Shown here: positions 8,265 through 19,300 of the stretch, in pieces
Numbering within the stretch: position 1 is the first letter of the stretch
How the letters are laid out: each line of letters begins with the position of its first letter
Source of the DNA: a virus
DNA: 64,000 bases
Virus record (IMG/VR): IMGVR_UViG_3300033145_003233
Location: 434,001 to 498,000 of that record
Strand: one strand, 5' to 3'
Made by a program: the position numbers and the translations under genes
Notes under the pieces: generated by a model
Database searches by the model: none
What the model was told of the DNA's origin: nothing
Seen by the model: only the letters and a program-made list of their open reading frames with translations

Positions 8265-11200
8265 TTATATATCAAATATAATATCTACAGTACTTTCCTC
8301 CCTAGCCGTAGTATATCCTCCCACCAAATAAATATAAGGAGTTCCTGTTACTCCAGAATAAACAGCACTAGCACCATGCTTTGCTTTCAATAAAGAAGCC
8401 ATGGCTAACGATGGATTATCATCGTAACTGCTTAGATAAGAAACAGTAGAACCTTGAATAGATATTTTTTCTAATATATCAAGACTTGAATCATCATCAT
8501 TAGCTCCTCCCATTATATAATAATCAGAAGTATCATATGTAGACGGATCAAGATCATATCTAACCATTGCTGATTGGAATTTAGGAATAGGAAAATCTCC
8601 GAGCAAACCACTTCCAAAATTAATCCATTCTCCTGAGGAAGGGACAGTAAAAGATTGTGCTATATTAATATAAAAATCTTCTATTGGATAAATAAACTGA
8701 TCATCAGATTCTATGGCCCCATTAAACACTATAATTTTATTATCATAAATTAAAGTTAAAGGGAATATTCTCTGATAAGTGTTTAATTCATTAGTTCTTA
8801 AAGCACCAGAATATTCCCAGCTATCATCACCTATAGAATATCTTAAAATTCTTTTATTATAATTACGTATGCTAAAATTACTTGAACTTATTACAGCATC
8901 CTGTATTCCACCTATAATATATATATAATTATTAGAGAGCACATCACAATATTGAGCAGCACCTAAAGCCACTCCTGTTTTTTCTTCCCATGCTCCTCCA
9001 TCACCAATAGATGGCATATCAGATAGCTGCTCCCAGGCCCCTGTATCAGTATGATAAACTTCAACCAGAGAGCTTACAGATATTTGACCACCCGAAGTAG
9101 AATCTGCACCTATCCCCCCTATTAAATATATATCATTATTTACAACAACAGACATACCTCCAAATCTATGAGATAACATAGGAGGACCAGTAGTCCATGT
9201 TTCTGTTAAAATATCATATATTTCATTCTTGTTAGACACATCTAAACTATTATTTTTCAACCCTCCCATAACATAAATCTTATTCCCTACCACACCAATA
9301 AATGAATCTCCTCTATTTTCCGACATACCAGGAACATGAACCCATTCATTATCAGAAATATTATATCTTGCCATAGTTGATGAAAATGGAGTTTCTTCTA
9401 TTATCTCAGCATCTTCATCAAGAACACTAGGTTCATCTACTAAATTAGGAAGAGTTACAATCTCATCTTTATAATCCAACGTAAGATTAAAAATAGCCCC
9501 GACATGCCTATCTGTTTTTTCATTTTCATCGTAAACAGAATATATTTCTAGATTCTCAGTTATACTATCTTCCTCTGGTATTTTTGTAGCGGCAACAGTC
9601 ACATCCACATAACTATATCCCTCATCTCCATCAGTTTGAGTATAATAAATACTACTGCCAGCTAAAAAGAAATTATTGCTAGAATTATTTCCCATAGCAG
9701 TATAAACAGGAGTGCCATCTGGAACAGGCTCTCCTTTCCATGATACTTGGACTCTAATATCTATATCAGAATTATGAAGCAACAAGGTATCATTATCTTC
9801 ATCTCGAAAACTATTATTACCTACCTCAGTCACAACTCCAACTAAATAATCATCATCTGGATCTCCATCAGATTCACTATAAAAATAATTAGTTACTCTT
9901 CTCCACCTCGCACTTATAGATAATGGTTCTGCCAAACAAATTGGACAAGGTGGGACTCCATTATAAAAAGTTCCTCCTCCAGATAGTACCAGCGGCTGAT
10001 CATTAACAAACAGAGTTGTTGTACCAGAAATATAAATAACCGGATTCCATTCAGGCAAATCGCAGTTCGTCAACATTCCACTATTTCGACCAAGACATAG
10101 ACAATCATTTATTTCCTTATCTCTATCACATTCCCCCTCTGGCACATATATTCTACCAGCACCAGGTACAAATTTATTAACCCTTATATAGATATAAGTG
10201 ATATCTGATTCTTCAGCATCATTTAATTCTATAAATGCGCTACCATTATCTATAAAACCATCATCGCCCACTGTCAAATAACGACTTCCTGTATATGAAT
10301 CTATTTCTTCATAAATCTCTCCATGCAATATCTCTACTTCATTGCCCCCTCCATTTATCTGCACAACCTGTCCAGAATTAAGCATTAATTCCTGCAAGTC
10401 ATCCTGAGTAGCACAGCTTCTAAAACAAGTAGCAGATGCAAAATCAGAAGAAAGAGCCACAGCTGGATTTCTACTAATTTTAATACGCTTATAATGAGAA
10501 CCATCTGCCCATAAAGGATTTTGATCGGCTATCATCCATCCACCACCACCCCATGTCTGAGTAAGCCCTGTTCCTCTCCACCCTCCATCTATCTCCATTA
10601 AAAACCTAGCTTTAAATTTATCATACTCAAGAGGATTATATCTTAATGACACAAGCTGTTTTGCACTAGCTGTCAATCCTTCATAAACTACAGTTACACT
10701 TATTTCATGAGTCTCATCCATCTCACTGTCACTTTTCGGAATAGGCCCTAGAAATACATTCCTAGCTACTCCGCTTCTGGTATAAGAATATACACCATTA
10801 GTAAGAGGGACATTATCAATAGAATAAATAGTTCTAACCTCTTGCCCTTGCAACTGAGAGATACCCCATTGAACAATAGTTTGATCAGAAGGATAAATAA
10901 TCAAAGAACGATCATAATCATTAGTCTCATAATTAGGGTAATCAGGATTAACAATAAATACTGTAGATCGTTGCTCAGACACATCTCTACCATCAACTTT
11001 AGGAACAGAAGCCTGAATATCCATTTTAAGAACACTTTGGAATAATATATATATATCTTTTATAGACGAATAACCTGCTTGAGATGCCTTTACAAACAAC
11101 CTAACTGCCTGAGGCATATCTGGAGCATACAAAGGGATATCAACATATGAAATAGGAGTTTGAACTATTGCCCCGCCATGCCCCACTTGCTCTTCAATTC

Positions 11201-14200
11201 CTTGTAAAATAGACATAACGTTGTCAGGAGGCGATACTGTTTGACTCACTTGTAACTTGTCCCCTTCAAGAGGAGAATTATTATCAGACCCTGCATTTCC
11301 ACACAAATTATCTGAAGCCGCATCCCAAACAGCTATCTGGACAGAACCAGACTCAATAGGCTCTCCTTTATATTTAACCTTCACCCTAGAAACAAAAGGA
11401 GCAGATGCTTTCATGTATATGCCATTAAAGCATTCATAATCAACACGTAACGTTTTCTCCTGTGTTACTTCATCAGTTGAATAATAATAGCATCTTTCGC
11501 ACACTGACTTATTATCTCTGTTCTCTAATTCTATTTCCCAAGGATTAGTAAAGCTTACTGTAATAGGTTTAGAATAATATTCAAATATATTGGAGCTACT
11601 AACCTCCTCAGTTTCTACCCCATCTATTTCATCTATGAGACCTTCAATAATACTAGCATATTCCTCTAATGCATTTGTTGGAGCGGCATCTGTATTAGGA
11701 GGAGTATATCCGTCCTTAGGAATAACCGCTTTCAACTGGATAGTAAAACTAGCACTTTGAATTTGAGAAATTATCCTATTATCAGAACTCATCTTCAAAG
11801 TAGCCTTCATAAAACCTTCATCTGTTCTAGTTACAAAGAAATCATAAGCATCTATATCATTAAAAGATATCAAGTTTCCTGAACCAAAAACATCATCAGC
11901 TTGAGATTCCCTAGTAATAGAAGCATTTATATACATTTTAATTAAGGTATCTTCTGATACAGGAGATCCAAATTCATCTGTAATGGAAGCATACAATAAT
12001 ATTGTTTGATCAAAATAAGCATCTATATCTTCTGGACTTTTAACAGGAGTTTTCCATCCTATGCTTATAGTGTTCTCATCAACTAACTCATAATTTAAAT
12101 TTTCAACTTCTACTAAGGGAATTGTTCCACCATTAGCCGAAGAGCTGGGAATACTAGCTGCATGTAAGAATTCCTCTACCTGCGTGCCCACAGAATTATA
12201 ATTAGAAGGTCGTCCATATTTGTCTATATTAACAATAGTATAATAAGCAGTTACATCATTAGTTAAATTTCTATGAACAAATTTTGTATCCGTAACAATC
12301 CCAGTAAAAACAAGTTGATTATCATTCCCTCCGTCCTTATCAACCACCGGATAATTAGAAGAAGAATAATAAATTTTAACCCTAGATATTCTAGAGTCTA
12401 CAGGAGAAGATTGAGACCATCTTAAATATATTTTTTTATTTCCTGGAGTTATTAATTGACCTACAGATGGCTCTTGTGGAGAAGGCAATGATGATGACAA
12501 CTCTACAAAATAATCTTCTATAATCGAAGGCGGAATTATTATTTCCAAAGACGGAGAATCAGATAGAAAACTCACATTACCTCTAGAGTTCTTAGAAAAT
12601 ATCCTATAATAATATTTTTCCCCAATTACGAAATCATCAGAATCTGAGACATAATGTTTCCCTAACAATACATTTTCTTGATATATGACCGTCCCATCTT
12701 CTTCCCAAGAAGGAACATGATTCTCATTTTTTAAAATTATAATTTCGCCATCTACATCATAATCCTGAGGCACTTCATATTCAAAAACTACTAATCTATC
12801 TCCATTATCTTCCTTAATCCCTATATCTTCAATATCTACTTCTACTCCATCATCATCAAAGATCGGATTAGAAAGAATCTGAGTTGAGATATATGTTGCG
12901 CCCCTAACAACATTATGAATACTAAGCTCTGTTATTTTTCCACGAAAATAATTATTTATACCAGATGTTAACCTATGAGCACCAATAGTAAAATAATAAT
13001 TGCCATCAGTCGCCAATGTACCTGTATCTGTCGAAGTACTTACTTGTTCTACTGCATCGATATAAAAAGTAGCAGCATTACTAAGCCCTGCCGCCTGATT
13101 CATAGCAACACAAACATGCTGCCATTTATAAAGCTCAACATTCCCAGTTGTCGTCCAATATCTCCCCTGTTGAGTCGGAGAAAAATTTCTATCTGCATAT
13201 AAGTTATTGCCTTCTACCCAAAAAGAAAAATTTTCTCTCTCTCCATTTGAAGAACTAACAATCACCATCTCATCAGTTGAATAAGGATAAATCCAAGCCA
13301 TTATGGTAAGAGTAGGTTGATCTCCATCAAAATCTCTATAGAGATTAGTTTCCCCATTAATAAAAGCATAATCATTCTCTCCATCAAAAAATAAACCAGA
13401 AGTTCCTGACGGAACGAATTGAGAAGAATACCATGTAGGATCTTCTTTATTAAAAACAGGAGTATTCCCGCCATCACTGAAATCGTATAAGTTTCTCCCC
13501 TCGCCTTCATCCATATGCCACAGAGCTATAATATTTTCATCTCTATTAACTCCGCTTCCAGTAAGAGGAATCCCCTTAGTTAAATCATCAGAATCTACAA
13601 TTGTTCTAAAAACTGATATTCCTCTTGGAACAACCCTTCCCTTAGGAACAACCTTTATTCTCACCCCTTCACTGAATCGCAAATCCTTATCATAAGTATA
13701 AACAGTATAATAATATGTTTGACCTTCTGTTAGATTCTCATCAAGAACCTTACTAATAAAACTATCTTGCACTAATTCTCCATCAACCACGGATGTTGGA
13801 TAACGACTGTTATTTCTGATAACTCTGATACCATCATAATTAGCATTATCATCCGCAAAGAACATGGCACTTAATGTATCAATATCATAAGGATTAATGC
13901 CCTCTTCTTCTATAATTCCAAAAAATAAAACATTAACAAAATTAGCCCCATATTCTACTAAATTATATGTTATATCCCCAGGATAGTTTATATCTATCTT
14001 CCTAATTAGATCTTTAGCTATTGTGTGTCTAAAACCATTACTATCATTCCATGTCATACTTCCGCTTTGATCTATAACAATTGTTACTATTCTATCTTCT
14101 AGCTCTAACTCTATACGTTCTGTCCCGTCATCTTCAGAAATAATTCTTGTATTATTTATCTTCTGATTTTCCTTATCGGAAAAAACATTAATAATCTCAG

Positions 14201-14372
14201 TTTCTGCATTTGAAGGAGGAAGGACCATCTTATTAGTATATTCATCAAAAGCATCAAAATCACTAGAGACACTAAAAGCGTGTCTTTTATCATAATTCAT
14301 ATGCCAGACATTTCTCTGTAAGGATGATTCCCCATTTAATATCTTATAATATTCTAATAAATTTAATGGCAT
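8265..14372 (-). CDS. Giant multidomain tail adhesin: vWA, LamG-like, Fn3 and C-terminal Kelch propeller
   Basis: 2035 residues. Near the N-terminus VTIVIDQSGSM (metal site DQSGS at 101-105) opens a vWA domain. LWHMDEGEG through ITELSIHN (about 280-490) is a LamG/concanavalin-like jelly roll. Several Fn3-like units follow (YYYRIFSKN, AYYTIVNIDKYG). The middle has long beta-rich Ig-like stretches with cysteine clusters (CERC; CDRDKEINDCLC; CPIC) that could bind metal or form disulfides. The last 330 or so residues contain Kelch repeats such as NKIYVMGGL, NDIYLIGGI, NYIYIIGGI and PYIYLVGGY, a probable six-bladed propeller. The only SD-like sequence is AAGAAAAG before the ATG. Such surface domains bind glycans or proteins, so this is a likely receptor-contacting appendage of the phage tail. 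Domain calls are from motifs by eye. Confidence 0.8.
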   Translation of the reverse strand: MPLNLLEYYKILNGESSLQRNVWHMNYDKRHAFSVSSDFDAFDEYTNKMVLPPSNAETEIINVFSDKENQKINNTRIISEDDGTERIELELEDRIVTIVIDQSGSMTWNDSNGFRHTIAKDLIRKIDINYPGDITYNLVEYGANFVNVLFFGIIEEEGINPYDIDTLSAMFFADDNANYDGIRVIRNNSRYPTSVVDGELVQDSFISKVLDENLTEGQTYYYTVYTYDKDLRFSEGVRIKVVPKGRVVPRGISVFRTIVDSDDLTKGIPLTGSGVNRDENIIALWHMDEGEGRNLYDFSDGGNTPVFNKEDPTWYSSQFVPSGTSGLFFDGENDYAFINGETNLYRDFDGDQPTLTIMAWIYPYSTDEMVIVSSSNGERENFSFWVEGNNLYADRNFSPTQQGRYWTTTGNVELYKWQHVCVAMNQAAGLSNAATFYIDAVEQVSTSTDTGTLATDGNYYFTIGAHRLTSGINNYFRGKITELSIHNVVRGATYISTQILSNPIFDDDGVEVDIEDIGIKEDNGDRLVVFEYEVPQDYDVDGEIIILKNENHVPSWEEDGTVIYQENVLLGKHYVSDSDDFVIGEKYYYRIFSKNSRGNVSFLSDSPSLEIIIPPSIIEDYFVELSSSLPSPQEPSVGQLITPGNKKIYLRWSQSSPVDSRISRVKIYYSSSNYPVVDKDGGNDNQLVFTGIVTDTKFVHRNLTNDVTAYYTIVNIDKYGRPSNYNSVGTQVEEFLHAASIPSSSANGGTIPLVEVENLNYELVDENTISIGWKTPVKSPEDIDAYFDQTILLYASITDEFGSPVSEDTLIKMYINASITRESQADDVFGSGNLISFNDIDAYDFFVTRTDEGFMKATLKMSSDNRIISQIQSASFTIQLKAVIPKDGYTPPNTDAAPTNALEEYASIIEGLIDEIDGVETEEVSSSNIFEYYSKPITVSFTNPWEIELENRDNKSVCERCYYYSTDEVTQEKTLRVDYECFNGIYMKASAPFVSRVKVKYKGEPIESGSVQIAVWDAASDNLCGNAGSDNNSPLEGDKLQVSQTVSPPDNVMSILQGIEEQVGHGGAIVQTPISYVDIPLYAPDMPQAVRLFVKASQAGYSSIKDIYILFQSVLKMDIQASVPKVDGRDVSEQRSTVFIVNPDYPNYETNDYDRSLIIYPSDQTIVQWGISQLQGQEVRTIYSIDNVPLTNGVYSYTRSGVARNVFLGPIPKSDSEMDETHEISVTVVYEGLTASAKQLVSLRYNPLEYDKFKARFLMEIDGGWRGTGLTQTWGGGGWMIADQNPLWADGSHYKRIKISRNPAVALSSDFASATCFRSCATQDDLQELMLNSGQVVQINGGGNEVEILHGEIYEEIDSYTGSRYLTVGDDGFIDNGSAFIELNDAEESDITYIYIRVNKFVPGAGRIYVPEGECDRDKEINDCLCLGRNSGMLTNCDLPEWNPVIYISGTTTLFVNDQPLVLSGGGTFYNGVPPCPICLAEPLSISARWRRVTNYFYSESDGDPDDDYLVGVVTEVGNNSFRDEDNDTLLLHNSDIDIRVQVSWKGEPVPDGTPVYTAMGNNSSNNFFLAGSSIYYTQTDGDEGYSYVDVTVAATKIPEEDSITENLEIYSVYDENEKTDRHVGAIFNLTLDYKDEIVTLPNLVDEPSVLDEDAEIIEETPFSSTMARYNISDNEWVHVPGMSENRGDSFIGVVGNKIYVMGGLKNNSLDVSNKNEIYDILTETWTTGPPMLSHRFGGMSVVVNNDIYLIGGIGADSTSGGQISVSSLVEVYHTDTGAWEQLSDMPSIGDGGAWEEKTGVALGAAQYCDVLSNNYIYIIGGIQDAVISSSNFSIRNYNKRILRYSIGDDSWEYSGALRTNELNTYQRIFPLTLIYDNKIIVFNGAIESDDQFIYPIEDFYINIAQSFTVPSSGEWINFGSGLLGDFPIPKFQSAMVRYDLDPSTYDTSDYYIMGGANDDDSSLDILEKISIQGSTVSYLSSYDDNPSLAMASLLKAKHGASAVYSGVTGTPYIYLVGGYTTAREESTVDIIFDI

Positions 14373-14384
14373 TAATTTCTTTTC

Positions 14385-16322
14385 TTAAAATTTAATAGCT
14401 GATGGAGATATATTATATTCATCATTATCTACTAATTCCCATACTACAAAATTATCATGAGTAGATCCAGAAGAGGACATTACTAGATAATAACTCCCTT
14501 CAAAATCAGACATACTAGTATACCCATGATTATCATCTAATACCCTTATATCAAAATTATACCAATCATCTTGAACAACCTGAGTTATAGTATTTTTATA
14601 ATCATACATATAAAGAGAAGACACTGGTGCTTCTCCAGAATTATAAACTTGCATATGTATAGTTAAATAAGGACTGATAATATAATCTGGGCCTTCCCCA
14701 TAAGGAATAGTGCTATCTGCCTCTATATATAATTTATCTATAGCAGCCTCGTCCTCCTTTATTCTTATTCCCAGAACATGTTCTCTTGTGTCCGGCAGGA
14801 CTATCGTAGTATTCACCCATGCCCACTCTGGAATAGAAGGATTGTTTACAACTTGATCAATAGTTTTTGAAATCTCTCCATCTATTAAAATATCTGCTTT
14901 AAACCTCTCAGAGTTAGATGAAAGACATCTAATCCATAAATTATAAGTATCCGATTGAATAGCTCTTATCGGATAATTAATAACACTAAAATTAGAAAAA
15001 GAACTATCTTTCAATATCATATATCCGTTACCCGTAAAATCATCTAACTCATCAGAAAATATAACAATATTATCTTTAGAGGTAATAGTTAAAAAATTAG
15101 TAGCATCTATCACTGTTTTAGTTGTATTGTATATCCCCCAATAATCACTATTATTTTTTCCGACCCTTTTTAAATATACTGTTGCTTTAGATGGAAGGTA
15201 CTCTGCATTAACATCAAATTCCTGTGCCAATCTCAACCTAACAGGAGGGTCATCATATAAATATACTGCTCCAGCATTTGACGCTGCCTCATCATTATAA
15301 GCACCGCCTACAATCAAAAACCTACCCGAAATAGACACTGCATTGCCAAAATTATCTTCAGAAGAAGAATCGCCACCAGTTATTTTTTTAAGATGACCCC
15401 ATCCTCTCTTTTTATAAAAAACATCTGCAACTCCTATATTCCTAGCCGCTGGTGAACCGATGATAATATAATCACCATTTATATAAACTGACTCTCCAAA
15501 ATGATCTCCAGCAGGATTGTTTTCATCAATTCCAGATAATTTATCCACCTCATACCATGTAGTGGTATATTTATAAACATAAGCTGCCCCAGAATTAATA
15601 TCTCCAGAACTAGAATCCTTGTATCTCGCTCCAACTACAAAATAATTACCAGAAGCAGACACAGAAACTCCAAACTCGTCATTAATAGCACCATCTGATG
15701 CCAATATCGTTTGAGTTAATTCCCATAAATTAGTATCTGTATTTTTTATATATACGTATACCGCTCCTGTTTTCTGGTTGTCTCCTTTGGCCCCCACTAT
15801 AATAGAAGTGTCATTAGTAGTAACCGAACAACCAAAATAACCATTCTCTTCAGAGGCAGTAAGAGTAATAGGATTACCGGAATATGCCCCCCATATATCT
15901 GTCGCGGTTTTTTTATATATATATACAGACCCTTTATTAGAATCACTCTCGGAAGCTCCAATAATAAGATAATTCTCACTGATAGCCACCGAACCTCCAA
16001 ATCCAGGAATGCTAGCTTCTGCTTTTGTCTGTAAGGGATTATCCGCAGTAGTATTCTTATTATATATTTTAACCTCTCTCGAAACAGTATCTCCAACTAC
16101 AAGATAATCTCCATACATCGCCAAAGAATTTCCTCTCATACTTATCCCCCCAGGAATCATAGATTCCCATGTGCCGTTGATACTTCTTTTATATAAGTAT
16201 GTTTTAGTATTTGATGGCTCACCCACGGCCGCAAAATATCCATCAATCACTACAGATGTTCCGAAATTATAATCAGCACCTGATGATGGACTCATTTTCT
16301 TTTCTATTTGAGAATACGACAT
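14385..16322 (-). CDS. FG-GAP (integrin-like) beta-propeller tail protein
   Basis: 645 residues with SD AAGGAT well placed before ATG. Residues 1 to about 345 hold about seven repeats of roughly 50 residues, each with a V/I-S/N-x-x-Y/F-x-I/V-V/I-G start, a variable loop, then G-A/S-V/A-Y-V/I-Y-K: for example NYLIIGASESDSNKGSVYIYKK and RFLIVGGAYNDEAASNAGAVYLY. This is the FG-GAP pattern, normally closing as a seven-bladed propeller that may bind calcium in loops rich in D, N and S. The C-terminal 300 residues are beta-rich with no recognised family; LDDNHGYTSMSDFEG and AVVEL-like strands suggest a carbohydrate-binding-like sandwich. It lies 12 bp after the Kelch-protein start, within the operon. 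Probable host surface recognition, inferred from fold and context. Confidence 0.78.
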   Translation of the reverse strand: MSYSQIEKKMSPSSGADYNFGTSVVIDGYFAAVGEPSNTKTYLYKRSINGTWESMIPGGISMRGNSLAMYGDYLVVGDTVSREVKIYNKNTTADNPLQTKAEASIPGFGGSVAISENYLIIGASESDSNKGSVYIYKKTATDIWGAYSGNPITLTASEENGYFGCSVTTNDTSIIVGAKGDNQKTGAVYVYIKNTDTNLWELTQTILASDGAINDEFGVSVSASGNYFVVGARYKDSSSGDINSGAAYVYKYTTTWYEVDKLSGIDENNPAGDHFGESVYINGDYIIIGSPAARNIGVADVFYKKRGWGHLKKITGGDSSSEDNFGNAVSISGRFLIVGGAYNDEAASNAGAVYLYDDPPVRLRLAQEFDVNAEYLPSKATVYLKRVGKNNSDYWGIYNTTKTVIDATNFLTITSKDNIVIFSDELDDFTGNGYMILKDSSFSNFSVINYPIRAIQSDTYNLWIRCLSSNSERFKADILIDGEISKTIDQVVNNPSIPEWAWVNTTIVLPDTREHVLGIRIKEDEAAIDKLYIEADSTIPYGEGPDYIISPYLTIHMQVYNSGEAPVSSLYMYDYKNTITQVVQDDWYNFDIRVLDDNHGYTSMSDFEGSYYLVMSSSGSTHDNFVVWELVDNDEYNISPSAIKF

Positions 16323-16331
16323 TAAATATCC

Positions 16332-19300
16332 TTACATAGGAGCGCCCGTAGACAATTTAATAGGATAATCTAAAAAAGAAACCTTACAAGCGTCTTGACC
16401 AAAAAGCCATATATCGTCATTTATAATAATAATTTTGTGGATAGAATCCAAAGAAGTAGATTCTTTAATCTTCAACATGTCTTCTTGTATTACCCCATAA
16501 TCGCCATTGCTTACACCTATAATAATTTTATCTGTATTATTAGTAACTGTGTCATTTACAGTAGCAATAGTTGTAGAAGTTAAAAGTTCTCCCAAATCTA
16601 TCTCTTCTAATTTAGGAGATAAACTATTAAACGTACCATTATCGGAATATAATCCTTGGTTAGTTGAAATATAAGTAGTGGTATAGCCATATCTATTTAT
16701 ATTGGTTACATCTAAATCGGAACCAACTTCTGTATCAGTATAGGTAAATCCATTTGATGAGATATAGATCTTCTTATCTATGACAGAAAATAGAATGTTA
16801 GAACTATACATTACCGAGACCGGAGATGAAGAGTCCATAACTTTTTCCCAATCAATAGCATCGGAATCTGATAATTTTATATATATTCCATCCGATGCTC
16901 CTATTAAAAGATTGTTATGAAGAGATCCAATAGAATATAAATAGTTAGGCAAACCACTCCTATTATATTCCGACCAACTTACTCCATCATTTGTAGATAT
17001 AAAAATGTTCTTATCAGTCAAAATATAAATATTATCATTACTTTGAAAAATACTACGAACCATCTGATTAGCAATAGATCCAAAATTAACTTCATCTATC
17101 TCCAAAGTAGCCCTGTTAATAGAGATAACTCCTCCCCTGCCACCAACTAAAATATTATTAGTAGCTGAGATATATGCCACTGTAGATGGATAACTAATAG
17201 ATAAAGATAAATTTTCATTATATACTTCTTTTGTATAATTAATTGTGGAGTTCAAATTATCATACCACTCTTCATTTACAGGGATAATTGTATCCATCTG
17301 GAAAGGTGGGCTTAATACCGTTTGTTGACCAGGCCATTGAATTTCGCTGAATATCCCTAGCTTAACTAAATTAACTTGCTGAACTTGAGATAAATACGAA
17401 GAAGGACCGGAATAAGCGTATTCAAAACTGTCCTCTAATTCCCGATGAGAATACTCTCCAGCATTCTTAATAGTTGTATCGAGAATGTCTAATGTTAAAT
17501 TATCATATTTATCAAAAGGAAGGCCAAAAACAAACATCCCATCTACTACATTTATAGAGATAGAGTAATCAGTATTCCTTATATTATTAATAGAAGTATA
17601 AACCATGTCCTCGATTTCAGTTTCTACCCCGGAATTAGAAATACTTGTTCTCTTATTCACCAAATCTGTACTAATAGATGGCAAAATAAAATTAGAAGTA
17701 TTACCAGCCGAGTCTGTCACAACCCTAGCATCTTCATATAATTGAGAAAGAAATAATTCAAAATTAGCATAAATGTCTACAACTACATCCACTGCTTGAT
17801 TGCCTTCTATTTCTTCAATAGCTGCCAATTGATCTAAACTAGTTTGCAATTGTGCCTTATATATATCTGCCTGTGCTTCATGAGCATTATTATCAGTATA
17901 AGTCGGAATGACAACATCAATAAATTCTCCCATGTCTATTTCTATTTCATCTCTCGATTCTCCAAATTGAATATTATTCTGATAAACAACAAATTTAGCA
18001 TTATACTTATTATATACCCACCCCCCATATTCGGCTGTATATATATCATATTTATTTACAGCCTCCACAATATATTCATGGTTAACTACCTCATCAAAAC
18101 TAACGTTATGATTTGATCCGCTATTGTTATAATAATAACCTAACTTTTGCAAAACAGAATTGACATAAAAAGAAGGAACAGTAGTATTCTTCTGTTCATA
18201 TTGTAACCAGAATTTTCCGCTATCATCCAATAAATATAACTTTCTATCCATCCCTACAAAAAGATCATTATTTATTCCGTTGATAGCAGTTATTATAGCA
18301 GTATTATTATTTATATTAGCTAATGACCATATCCCCGCAAATTCAATACCAGTATCAATATAGATATTCGATGAAGTAGAAACCTTAGCCCCATTATCTG
18401 TATTAACATAAATATTACTATTAAATATTTCCATTTTTCTACTAATATTAACATCCAAATCAGCTATTTTAAGAAACACATCTGTACCAGTTTCTTCTCT
18501 ATATATCGCAGTATCTGACAACGCAAAAATATAATTATCATCTTTTATAAATTTTCTCACTTTTATTAATGATTCTAAATCAGATATATAGTTCCAGCTT
18601 CTCCCCTCATCAAGAGACTGAAGAAGACCTAATTCATTACTAACCAGAATTCTATTACTTGTTTCAATAGATCCTTCTATATAAGTTTCATCATATAATA
18701 TGGCATAGGTCTCTGAACTCCTAGGCCCAAAGAGAGAAAGTTTCTCCCACGTATCCTCTATGTAGGGAACATTTTCACTATTTAACCTAAAAACCCCCAA
18801 ATCAGTAGTAATATATAAATTACCCCTACTGTCTCCTGTGATATCTCTTATTACTTTAACATAATCCAGACCTGCCATTCTTCCCCATTGGCGAAAACTT
18901 GAACCTCCACTCTTATAAACTCCATAATTAGTAATAGCATAATAATCTCCAGCTGTCGATTTATACAATCTATGGACTGCTTCTGAAAAATCACTCACCT
19001 TATTCCAGTCATTACCATAATTATCACTCAGCCATATTCCATTACTAGTTGCAGATAATACTCTCTCTCCCTCAATAGATATAAAATCATAAAAAGTTAC
19101 AGCATCTCCCATTTCATTTCTATCAGCATCATCATAAACAGCAGCAATACTATATACAAAATTATCTAAAGTTTGCATAGGTAGACGTAGAGGCAACAAC
19201 CTCTCCCCTTTCCTACCTTCGTGATCCACAGCTGGCATCTGCGCCGAATTAAATTGACCACTTCTAAATTGAGTTGCACTAAGATCTCCTATATGAACAA

